Source: Anaerolineaceae bacterium (lineage in GTDB: Bacteria; Chloroflexota; Anaerolineae; Aggregatilineales; Phototrophicaceae). Taken from it: a DNA stretch of 64,000 nt. The notes under the pieces are model-generated. The model saw only the letters and a program-made list of their open reading frames with translations, did no database searches and was not told the origin of the DNA. The DNA is taken from assembly GCA_020634135.1 (NCBI GenBank), contig JACKCG010000003.1, positions 186,001 through 250,000 of the forward strand, in the 5' to 3' direction. Both the position numbers and the translations under genes were made by a program. Each line of letters begins with the position of its first letter. Within the stretch, counting starts at the first letter, position 1. Below are positions 8,835 through 16,449 of the stretch, piece after piece.

Positions 8835-11210
8835 ATGATTATCGGCATGGACTTCGGCACAACTAATTCCGGCATGGCGGTCTACGATGGCGGGGCGCTG
8901 CGCCTCATCCCGCTTGACCCCATGAACGCCAACCCGCATGTTGCCCGCAGCGCCCTGTACATCACCAATGACCGGGCGGTCTACATCGGCAGAGATGCCG
9001 TCAATACCTATTACGAACAGAACCTCAACCGCCCATCACGTTATGAACGGGTGCGCGTGGGCGACATTGAACTCACTTTCGGCGAGATCGGCACGTTTAT
9101 CCGTGACGTTTTCATCGAAAAAGACATCTACTCGCCGGGGCGGTTGTTCCTTTCCTTCAAGATGGGGCTGTCATCCACCAGCTACCTGGGGACGATCATC
9201 GGCTCGCACTACTACTACCTGGAAGACATCATCGCCATTTATCTGTACACTGCCCGCCAGCGCGCCCAGGCCTTCCTGGATAAGGAAGTGGATGCCATCG
9301 TGCTGGGGCGTCCAGTTCACTTCAGCGATGACCCGGCGCACAACAACCTCGCCCGTGAGCGGCTGCTGCAAGCCGCCTTCCGCGCTGGATTCAAGCGCGT
9401 TTACCTGCAATACGAACCGATTGCTGCCGCCCACTACTACGAGACAACCATCAGCGGTGAACAGCATGTGCTGATCTTCGATTTCGGCGGTGGTACGCTC
9501 GACATCAGTATTTTACGGCTGGGGAATCCGGAAACACGCCGGGTGCTGGCGACGGGTGGTATCCCTATCGCCGGGGATGTCTTCGATAGAAAGATCGTCC
9601 GCGCCAAGCTGCCATCCCACTTCGGCGAAGGCGGCACCTACCGCCTGGCGAACCAGGAACTCCCGATGCCGAGCAGCTACTATGAGGCCTTCTCTAACTG
9701 GCAGGAACTGATGCTCCTGCAACGCACCGAAAGCCTGGAAAAACTCCAGCAGATCGCGCTTACCTCACATCAGCCACTCAAGCTGCGGGCGCTGATTAAT
9801 TTGATCACCAGCCACTACGGGCTGAAGATGTATGACCTGGCCGAATCGGTCAAACGAGCGCTTTCCACCCGGACGCATACTGCGATTAAGTTTGATGGCC
9901 CCGGCTTCAGCGTGCGTGACATGCTCACCCGTGCTGAGTTCGAGCGTCTCATACGGAGCGACATCCGGGCGATTAGTGAACGCCTGGATGCCGTGCTGGA
10001 TGAAGCCGGACTCACACCCGGTCAGATAGATGCAGTCATCCGCACCGGCGGCTCGTCGCAGATCCCAGCCTTCATTGACCTGCTGGAAACGCGCTTTGGG
10101 GCAGACAAGGTGCGCGAACTGGATGCCTTCGGCAGCGTCACCGCCGGGCTGGGCATCATCGCCCACCAGGTCGAAAGCGGCGAACTTGAACTACCGGTCT
10201 ATACGCCCGACTCGCGGCGTGGTGGCGACTACCTCAACAGTGCCACCCAGGGCGGTGTTCCGGTGGTGGATATCGCCCTCATGAAAAAACTGGTTGAACT
10301 GCGCGAACGCGGCGATAGCCATAACCAGCAAGCCCCGGTCATCCTGACAGGGCTGTCCAGCGGGAAACTCGCGGCTGTGCCCCACCTGAATGGAGCGGAA
10401 CACACGCTGGACGCCGCCGGGATGCCAGACAACGTGGTTGCGCCGGTGGCGGCCTTCGCGCCGGATGAGCGCGTCGTGCTGATGACCACCGAGTACCGCT
10501 ACCTCACGCGCTCGGCAGGCGAATTGAGCGACCTCTTCGCCACTCATGTTGACCTGGCGCGGCTCGAAGGCTTCCAGCAGGACAGCTTCGGGCAGGAGAC
10601 AATCTGTGCTCTGGCCGCCTGGTCGTCGCTGGAAGGCGCGACGAGCATCGTCACACTCAACACGCGAGGGTATGCCCGCGCCATCCCCGCTGAGGCGCTG
10701 CTCACGCGGCTCGGCCAGCCCATACCCTACCAGATGGAGCGCGGCAGAGGCTACCCGGCGGCGCTGCTGGGCGTGAATGGAAGTGGAAACGGGGAGATCG
10801 TCGCTATCAGCCATGCCGGGCGGGCGGTGCGGGTCGCGGTGCGTGACCTGTCCCCGCTGGAAGCGCGACTCTTCCAACTGCCCCCGGCCAGCGACCTGAT
10901 CGGCGCATTCTACCTGGATGAACCGGGGGAGATCATGATCGCCACCGCCGCCGGGTACGCCCAGCGCGTGCTGTCCAGTGACATTCCGATGATGCCCACC
11001 AACACCAATGGTGAGAAACTCATTTCCCGCACCAATCCTGCCGCAGCCATCCTGCTCCAGCCGGGACGCCCGCTGTGGGCACTGACCAACCGCCGTATCA
11101 TCCCCGTAGACGCCGCTGCCATCCCCCTGCTGCCCCCGGGCGCAACCAGCAATTTTCGACTGTTCCGCCCCCGGCGCAGCGATAAAGAAGTCCTTGTCGG
11201 GCTGTTTTAG
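8835..11210 (+). CDS. YegD-type Hsp70 fused to a GyrA-CTD-like beta-propeller
   Basis: A 791-residue cytosolic protein. The ATG at 8835 follows GGAGG by nine bases and gives the Hsp70 start MIIGMDFGTTNSG. The ATPase domain (1-455) has phosphate-1 DFGTTNSG, phosphate-2 FDFGGGTLD (215-223) and adenosine motif RTGGSSQIP (403-411). It resembles the short YegD branch (LGRPVHF, QYEPIAAA). There is no classical peptide-binding domain. After about 500 the chain turns into six similar segments near 502, 546, 604, 654, 698 and 747, each of the form hydrophobic strand-xxxG-xxxR-xxxxxI. An example is EIMIATAAGYAQRVLSSDIP, with an ERGRGY stretch before the fourth. This is the pattern of the six-bladed DNA-wrapping propeller of GyrA/ParC. 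The fusion suggests an ATP-regulated DNA or protein scaffold; the biochemical role is inferred. Confidence 0.82.
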   Translation: MIIGMDFGTTNSGMAVYDGGALRLIPLDPMNANPHVARSALYITNDRAVYIGRDAVNTYYEQNLNRPSRYERVRVGDIELTFGEIGTFIRDVFIEKDIYSPGRLFLSFKMGLSSTSYLGTIIGSHYYYLEDIIAIYLYTARQRAQAFLDKEVDAIVLGRPVHFSDDPAHNNLARERLLQAAFRAGFKRVYLQYEPIAAAHYYETTISGEQHVLIFDFGGGTLDISILRLGNPETRRVLATGGIPIAGDVFDRKIVRAKLPSHFGEGGTYRLANQELPMPSSYYEAFSNWQELMLLQRTESLEKLQQIALTSHQPLKLRALINLITSHYGLKMYDLAESVKRALSTRTHTAIKFDGPGFSVRDMLTRAEFERLIRSDIRAISERLDAVLDEAGLTPGQIDAVIRTGGSSQIPAFIDLLETRFGADKVRELDAFGSVTAGLGIIAHQVESGELELPVYTPDSRRGGDYLNSATQGGVPVVDIALMKKLVELRERGDSHNQQAPVILTGLSSGKLAAVPHLNGAEHTLDAAGMPDNVVAPVAAFAPDERVVLMTTEYRYLTRSAGELSDLFATHVDLARLEGFQQDSFGQETICALAAWSSLEGATSIVTLNTRGYARAIPAEALLTRLGQPIPYQMERGRGYPAALLGVNGSGNGEIVAISHAGRAVRVAVRDLSPLEARLFQLPPASDLIGAFYLDEPGEIMIATAAGYAQRVLSSDIPMMPTNTNGEKLISRTNPAAAILLQPGRPLWALTNRRIIPVDAAAIPLLPPGATSNFRLFRPRRSDKEVLVGLF

Positions 11211-11315
11211 ACGTATCTCCCCCCAATTAATGAGGGTAACGATAGGCATTCCCCGGCAAATACAGTATGCTGAAGGTGTCCGGCATGAACTGAGGGGCGC
11301 GGCCAGCAAGAATGT

Positions 11316-11930
11316 ATGGATACGATAATCCGTATCATTGAATCCGGGGCACAGGGCTTCTTCAACCTGCTGCAACCTACCCTGAGCGATGGCAGCTTTG
11401 GCTACCTCGTATCACTGCTGGCGCTGCTGCTGACCGGCCTCTACGCGCTCCGCAGTAAAAATGCCATCAACCGCGCCGGGCTGATGCTGGGCGTATTGCT
11501 GGCGCTGGCATTCGTTTACATCTACCAGCAGGGGAACGGCGATAATGTCCTGTTTCCGCTGGTGACAGCAGTCTACCCGACGGAAAACCTGTTCACGCCG
11601 ATGCTCTTGGGGTTTGCCGTTGGCGTCATCATACTGCTGCCCTTTGGCCGGGCGCCCCTGAAAGACAAAGCGGCGCTGATTGTTGCGGCACTGGTAGCCG
11701 GGGCATTGGTCATGCTTTTTGTCTTCTGGCGGGTATCCTCGGCCACACTGGAGACACTGCGTCAGACGGTTCCCACCGTTCAGCCTTACCAGATGGATGT
11801 GATGATCGGCTATTTACGGCGCACCCTGGGCGTCTTCGCCGTGTTTTTCTTCATCGGTGTGCTGGCGCATATCCTTTTGAGCACCCAACCGCTCCCACCG
11901 CCACCGCCTGCCCAACCCCCAAGGCAGTGA
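11316..11930 (+). CDS. Polytopic membrane protein, function unknown
   Basis: A 204-residue integral membrane protein with about five hydrophobic segments (near residues 28-45, 55-70, 92-108, 120-138 and 168-187) and a proline-rich C-terminal tail that is probably cytoplasmic. The short polar N-terminus could be amphipathic. It begins 105 bases after the Hsp70-propeller gene on the same strand, so co-transcription is plausible. The frame has normal codon use. No family signature is recognised, and nothing points to a transport or catalytic role. Confidence 0.7.
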   Translation: MDTIIRIIESGAQGFFNLLQPTLSDGSFGYLVSLLALLLTGLYALRSKNAINRAGLMLGVLLALAFVYIYQQGNGDNVLFPLVTAVYPTENLFTPMLLGFAVGVIILLPFGRAPLKDKAALIVAALVAGALVMLFVFWRVSSATLETLRQTVPTVQPYQMDVMIGYLRRTLGVFAVFFFIGVLAHILLSTQPLPPPPPAQPPRQ

Positions 11931-11995
11931 ACACCCTCATCGTAGGTTTTTTGTGATGCGTGTTAAAAGCTCCTCACATTACTATCCCCGCCTGC

Positions 11996-12062
11996 CGGCT
12001 TGTACTACAATCAGAGTGGAAAGTAAAAAGTGCTGAGTCTTGCGTAAAAGATGGAAAGTGCC
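11996..12062. repeat. Degenerate remnant of the heptamer-rich repeat
   Basis: The stretch contains AGTGCTGAGTCTTG and GGAAAGTGCCGGGT. These are the same words that make up the arrays at 30.7-31.0 and 37.2-37.5 kb, here in the orientation of the right-hand copy. It is preceded by TTGTACTACAAT, which recurs at 20.44 kb. It lies in the 215-base gap before the lipoprotein gene. Confidence 0.5.
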
Positions 12063-12145
12063 GGGTCGCCCAGTCGGGATGTGGCATGATTTCAGGCATG
12101 GCCCATTTGGTAATGAGAATCCTTCTTTGATGAGGAGTGAAATTT

Positions 12146-12940
12146 ATGATACGGCGAATCATCATGTTGTGCGGGATACTGGTGTTCGGGTTGGCGGCCT
12201 GTGATAGCGGCCAACAGACAGGGACAAACAACACAGGTGCTGATCCGGTGGAGTGGGATCGCAGCCCGGATGCAGTGGTTTTCCGGGCCGATCTGGAAGG
12301 CGGCGGTATCACCGCGAACTTCACCGCCCGCAGCGAGATTCCACCCTGCACAGTATACGGGGATAATCGGGTCGTCTGGACGAATGACCTGGGAGCGTTT
12401 ACATCACAGACCCTCTGGGATCGCCTGACCGATGACCAGGTGCGGACGTTTATCTGGCAGTTGACAATTAACGCCGAGTTCTTTAATTACCAAAGCGATA
12501 CCAATGTGCAGCCGCCCAGTTCAGATGCGCCAGTGGTGGAAACGCTGCTGCTGCGCTTCAATGGGGTCGAACGCAAAACCGACGCCTTTTCCGGCTGGAC
12601 GTATGATTATTACGAAGAAGTGCTGAACCTGTGCAAATCCATCAGCGGCACGCCGGTACTGTACGAACCGGAAGCAGCCTGGGTTTCCGCCCAGGCCGTC
12701 CCCTATGACATCAGCGCCCCGGTGATTATGTGGGATAGCGCCGCCGCCGGGCTGAAGTTCGCTGACCTGGCCGCCAGTGGCGAACCGCGCTGGATTGTGG
12801 GCGGGGTGCTGCCCTTCCTGTGGCAGAGCATCCATACCTCGCCACCCTACCTTCAGTTTGAAGAAGATGGCTTGTATTACAACGTGGCGCTGCAAGTCCC
12901 GAACATAACACGCCTGTCACCGCCCGCGCCGGAAGGGTAA
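12146..12940 (+). CDS. Predicted lipoprotein, function unknown
   Basis: A 264-residue exported protein. The ATG at 12146 is preferred over the upstream GTG because GGAG at 12134-12137 sits eight bases before it and overlaps the GTG. A type II signal peptide ends in LAAC with Cys19 as the lipidated residue, followed by a Ser/Gly/Asn-rich tether. The rest is a soluble domain with four or so aromatic-rich strands (FIWQLTINAEFFNYQ, WTYDYYEEVLNLC) and at least two cysteines that might pair outside the membrane. It ends seven bases before the TIR gene, so the two are almost certainly one operon. No enzyme motif is seen. Confidence 0.75.
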   Translation: MIRRIIMLCGILVFGLAACDSGQQTGTNNTGADPVEWDRSPDAVVFRADLEGGGITANFTARSEIPPCTVYGDNRVVWTNDLGAFTSQTLWDRLTDDQVRTFIWQLTINAEFFNYQSDTNVQPPSSDAPVVETLLLRFNGVERKTDAFSGWTYDYYEEVLNLCKSISGTPVLYEPEAAWVSAQAVPYDISAPVIMWDSAAAGLKFADLAASGEPRWIVGGVLPFLWQSIHTSPPYLQFEEDGLYYNVALQVPNITRLSPPAPEG

Positions 12941-12947
12941 CAGAGTT

Positions 12948-14333
12948 ATGGACATCGTAAAAATCCTGATTGTTATCATCCTGACGGTGGTGATGGTCGG
13001 CATCGCGTGGGCATTCCTGCGGCGGCGGAGGAGCAAGACGGTATTTCTTGAGGAACTGACAGGCGTGCCACCCCGCCCGCAGGAGGACAAGCCGGACACT
13101 AAGCCCGCCGTGTTGCCACCCGCCCCGATGCCCATTTCAGCGCCGCAGCAGTCGGAACGGACGAAGAAGGCCGAAAAAGAAGAAGAGCAGAGCGTGCCGC
13201 CGCCCCCTGCGAGACGTGCCCCCGCGCCACCGCCTGCCGCCAGCCGTCCGCAGGAAATCTCCGAATACCTGTCCAGCTATCGTGAGCGTGCCCCGCAGGA
13301 AGAGTCGCCGGGACAGCCCCCTGAACCGGATGCGGAGGTCTCCTGGGGGGGCGCTACGGCAGAGGAAATGGTTGAACCCGACGCCGGGTTTAACGAATCT
13401 GACACGCTGGATGATGAGATTCGGTTCGGGACAGCCGAACCGCAGCCGGTCATAAAACCAGCGCCTGCCCCGGCAGCGCCGCCCCGCAGTGCCGCGACCA
13501 ATACCGAACTCAGCAGAGGTGATCCAAAAACACTGCTCGCCGTGCATTTTTCGGCGTACTATCCTCGTGAAGTCAGACCGATGGACTGGCAGCCCTTGAA
13601 AGTCTACCTGTTCCGCCGCTTTATGGCCGACAAGGTAGCCGAAGATGCCCAGGCACAGTTGGGCGAACGATTACCCGGTTTCCGCAAGGCGATGCAGGTC
13701 GCCGCGCAGCCGGTGGCCGAGGGCGCGATGGTGACAGCCACGCCCGATCTGCCGGGTTTCCAGTTCAACCCGCCCAGCATGACCGTCGGTTTCTACAAAG
13801 ACATGCACCGCTTTGACTTTGAACTGCGGGCGACAGACGCTGCGCCACTCAACCAGGCGACGAACGGCACGATTACCTTCACTGTAGAAGGCGTCATCGT
13901 GGGTGATGTGCCGCTTTCGGTCTTTGTGGGGGAAACTGCCGATGCCCCGGCCATGTCCAGTGCTGAAACCCGGCTCTACCAGGCCATCTTTTGCAGCTAC
14001 AGCCACGACGATACGACGATTGTCGAGCGGGTTGAACGGGCCTACAAGGCGCTGGGGCTGGACTATCTGCGTGATGTGATGACCCTTAAAGCCGGACAGG
14101 ATTGGAGCGCCGAACTCCTCAACCTGATCGAACAGGCCGACATATTCCAGTTGTTCTGGTCGCAGACCGCCGCCGCGTCCCAGCATGTCCGCTATGAGTG
14201 GGAACACGCACTCAAGATTGCGCCAGGCCGCGAAAAATTCATCCGCCCGGTGTACTGGGAACAGCCGATGCCCGCTGCGCCGTCGGAACTCAGCCACATC
14301 CATTTCACCTACCAGCCTGACCTGGCGAAGTAA
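12948..14333 (+). CDS. Membrane-anchored TIR-domain protein
   Basis: A 461-residue protein with an N-terminal TM helix (5-24) followed by an RRRR stop-transfer, so the bulk lies in the cytoplasm. A long Pro/Ala/Glu-rich linker (35-190) leads to a beta-rich domain (195-328) of the kind seen beside TIR and other effector domains in bacterial signalling proteins; its family cannot be named. The TIR domain (345-440) has the strand AIFCSYSHDD, the BB-loop region LRDVMTLKAGQDW, and a YEWEHAL helix where E417 is the candidate NADase glutamate. TIR domains either degrade NAD or scaffold assemblies. Tight linkage to the lipoprotein suggests an envelope-facing sensor arrangement. Activity is inferred. 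Confidence 0.82.
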   Translation: MDIVKILIVIILTVVMVGIAWAFLRRRRSKTVFLEELTGVPPRPQEDKPDTKPAVLPPAPMPISAPQQSERTKKAEKEEEQSVPPPPARRAPAPPPAASRPQEISEYLSSYRERAPQEESPGQPPEPDAEVSWGGATAEEMVEPDAGFNESDTLDDEIRFGTAEPQPVIKPAPAPAAPPRSAATNTELSRGDPKTLLAVHFSAYYPREVRPMDWQPLKVYLFRRFMADKVAEDAQAQLGERLPGFRKAMQVAAQPVAEGAMVTATPDLPGFQFNPPSMTVGFYKDMHRFDFELRATDAAPLNQATNGTITFTVEGVIVGDVPLSVFVGETADAPAMSSAETRLYQAIFCSYSHDDTTIVERVERAYKALGLDYLRDVMTLKAGQDWSAELLNLIEQADIFQLFWSQTAAASQHVRYEWEHALKIAPGREKFIRPVYWEQPMPAAPSELSHIHFTYQPDLAK

Positions 14334-14355
14334 GGCGTATCACAAGGCATAGCGC

Positions 14356-14455
14356 GGAAGTGAGTTATCGAAAGTAATCCAATAGAGTGAGGGATTCGTA
14401 GGGGCGCACGGCGGCGCGTCCACGTTGAAAACAGGCCATCCCTCACTTGAGTCTC
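14356..14455. repeat. Dispersed intergenic repeat, copy 1
   Basis: It shares about 100 bases with 20344-20440 in the same orientation: GAAGTGA, TCGAAAGTAATCCAATA, GGATTCGTAGGGGCGCAC, CCACGTTGA and TCACTTGAG in the same order and spacing. The core can fold as a GC-rich hairpin. It lies in a 285-base gap between the TIR and permease-like genes; nothing else was found there except the promoter candidate at 14580. Confidence 0.75.
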
Positions 14456-14579
14456 GCGTCGAAAGTAAAACACGTCCGGTGGGGGAGTGCCGCCATTCAC
14501 TCCCGCCATGCGATTTCATTACGTCACCCCTACGCCATCCAAATATGACCCCAGTTCTGAGTATTCGGAGCCGCTTTAG

Positions 14580-14588
14580 TGCTAAAAT
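14580..14588 (+). promoter_or_regulatory. Possible extended -10 element of the permease-like gene
   Basis: TGCTAAAAT, an extended -10, lies 30 bases upstream of the start codon. The same nonamer occurs at 31193 before the cytochrome c peroxidase gene. No convincing -35. Confidence 0.4.
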
Positions 14589-14618
14589 AGGCGTGATCTA
14601 ATATCTAGTTCAGGGGGA

Positions 14619-16382
14619 ATGATGGAAAACAGTAGTTCTACCGAATCAAAGCCTCAATTGTCGCCGCAGGTTCGCCTGCTTATCGGGCTGCTAGCCGGGA
14701 TTATCCTCCTCATCCCGCTGGCGATTGTCCTGGAACGGATACAGCTTACCCCGGCACTCAACACCTACGACTTATCACAGACAGACAGTAACATGCTGCG
14801 CGAACCGAGGGATGTCGAGCAGGAAAACTATGAGCGCATGTCAGAGGATCCGCGTCTCACGGATGTCATCGCTTTTTCACAGGAGATTATGCAGGGGCGC
14901 ATCCTGGCGGTGGCGTTTATCCCGGTTGTGGTCGGCTTGCTCGTCGGCATCCAGGGGTTAGCCGGGCGTGTGCTCAACCGGGTGGTGATGGGGCTGCTCA
15001 CGGTGATTACCGGCCCGGTAGCGGTCATCGTGCTATGGCGGGCGTACTGGTCGCCACTGTGGGGGCGTGAACCCTCGCCAGTCTTCCCGCCGCCGGATGA
15101 CATTTTTCTCGGCAGTCGTGAAGGTGCGCCGAACGCCCTGCTTCAACTTGACTCGACTCTTACATTAGCGATTGCCCTCATCGCATTGGTGGCCGTGTAT
15201 GCCGCCGTAGTGCGTGGCTGGCGGCGCGGGCGGCTGTGGTCAGCCCTGCAAGCCGGGGTTGGCGTGTGGGTTATCAGTCTGGGGCTGGCGGCCTTTAGCG
15301 GATTTTTCCAGGTATTCACGCTGCCCTACTACCTGACTCAGGGCGGCCCAGCCAATGCCACCAATACTTATACGCTCTATATGTACCAGATTGGCTTTCA
15401 GACCCTCCGCATTGGCTATGCGACTGCCATGGGCAGTTACATGATCGGTGGGGCGCTGGCAGTGGCATTCCTCATCTGGCTGGCGACGGTGGCGTTCCGG
15501 CTGCGCCTGAGCTTCACGCCGTCCGCCCGTATCCACCGTCTGAGCAGCGTCGCCGCAGTCCTGACAATCCCTGCGCTGCTGTTCCTGCTCTATCCGATTA
15601 TCAACCTGCTGCTGTGGGGGAACGGTCAGGCGGCAGCCAGCAACTTCGATATGCGGGACCTGCCGGTGCCCTGGCCGGTGGCACAGGACAACACCTTGAC
15701 TTCCCTGGGGGCAATCTGGCTGATTATGCTCCCAACTACCTATCTGGCCGGGCTGGGGCTGGGGTTCGTGCGTCCTTTGGGGCGGATTGTCTCTAATATT
15801 CTGTTCCTGCCGCTGCTCCTGCTGGCCTTCATCCCTACCGAGGCGCTCATGTTTGCCTGGTTTGTGGATGGCAGAAACATGAGCATGATTAATACGCCCG
15901 ATCTGCTGAATGTCCCCTGGCTCGTGAATGGGCTGGCGCTGCTGGTGTTTAAACTGTTCTTCGATGGCGCTCACGAACGCTACATGCGAGCACGGCAGCA
16001 GCAAGCAGTATCCCCTGTCAGCGCCTTCCTGCACCAGGTTTTGCTGCCGTCACTGCTGATCGTCCTGTTGGTGGGCGTGGTGGCAAGTTTCGCCAGTACC
16101 CAGGATTTGCTGTGGCCGCTGGTTTCTGTCAATGACATGGCGCTGCGGAATGTCCCGGTCACGCTGGCGCTGCTGACAAGCATGTTCGGCACCGATAACA
16201 CCATGACCGTCTCCGCCGTGATGACCTTCTTTAATATGCTGTTGTGGTTTGTCGTGCCGTTTGTGCTGATCCAGGTATTCGTGCTGGATCGCCTGGCGCT
16301 GCTGGGCGGCAAAACCGACTACAGTGTGTACGATGTACCCGAATCGTCGGAAACCGCGCCAGTGATTGACCTGGGGCCGTAA
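14619..16382 (+). CDS. Fused, degenerate MalF/MalG-like ABC permease
   Basis: A 587-residue polytopic membrane protein with a dozen or so hydrophobic segments. Around 240-290 it has the MalF/UgpA-type stretch LPYYLTQGGPANATNTYTLY followed by GYATAMGSYMI. The C-terminal third (about 460-560) follows the MalG/UgpE plan, with the LHQVLLPSLLIVLLV coupling-loop region, then STQDLLWPLV and NVPVTLALLT. The permease EAA-loop consensus (EAAxxDGA) is lost in both halves, and no sugar-ABC ATPase or matching binding-protein gene is adjacent. It therefore looks like a fusion of two permease subunits that no longer couples normally to an ATPase. AGGGGGA abuts the first ATG, so the second ATG (14622) may be the true start. 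Confidence 0.7.
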   Translation: MMENSSSTESKPQLSPQVRLLIGLLAGIILLIPLAIVLERIQLTPALNTYDLSQTDSNMLREPRDVEQENYERMSEDPRLTDVIAFSQEIMQGRILAVAFIPVVVGLLVGIQGLAGRVLNRVVMGLLTVITGPVAVIVLWRAYWSPLWGREPSPVFPPPDDIFLGSREGAPNALLQLDSTLTLAIALIALVAVYAAVVRGWRRGRLWSALQAGVGVWVISLGLAAFSGFFQVFTLPYYLTQGGPANATNTYTLYMYQIGFQTLRIGYATAMGSYMIGGALAVAFLIWLATVAFRLRLSFTPSARIHRLSSVAAVLTIPALLFLLYPIINLLLWGNGQAAASNFDMRDLPVPWPVAQDNTLTSLGAIWLIMLPTTYLAGLGLGFVRPLGRIVSNILFLPLLLLAFIPTEALMFAWFVDGRNMSMINTPDLLNVPWLVNGLALLVFKLFFDGAHERYMRARQQQAVSPVSAFLHQVLLPSLLIVLLVGVVASFASTQDLLWPLVSVNDMALRNVPVTLALLTSMFGTDNTMTVSAVMTFFNMLLWFVVPFVLIQVFVLDRLALLGGKTDYSVYDVPESSETAPVIDLGP

Positions 16383-16397
16383 CACCAAACCATAAAC

Positions 16398-16419
16398 GGG
16401 GCGAGTCGCGACTCGCCCC
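16398..16419. terminator. Palindromic hairpin between convergent genes
   Basis: A perfect 22-base palindrome with arms GGGGCGAGTCG and CGACTCGCCCC lies between two convergent genes. There is no T-tract on either side, so termination is probable only from position. Confidence 0.4.
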
Positions 16420-16449
16420 ATCTTCGGTATAATGCCGATTGTCACTACA

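Noticed and set aside
10191..11375. 394-residue minus-strand frame opposite the Hsp70 fusion
   Set aside because: Shadow of a GC-rich gene; composition is Arg/Gln/His-rich with no domain, and the plus frame has motifs.
15240..16034. 264-residue minus-strand frame opposite the permease-like gene
   Set aside because: Shadow frame, Gln/His-rich, no family plan.
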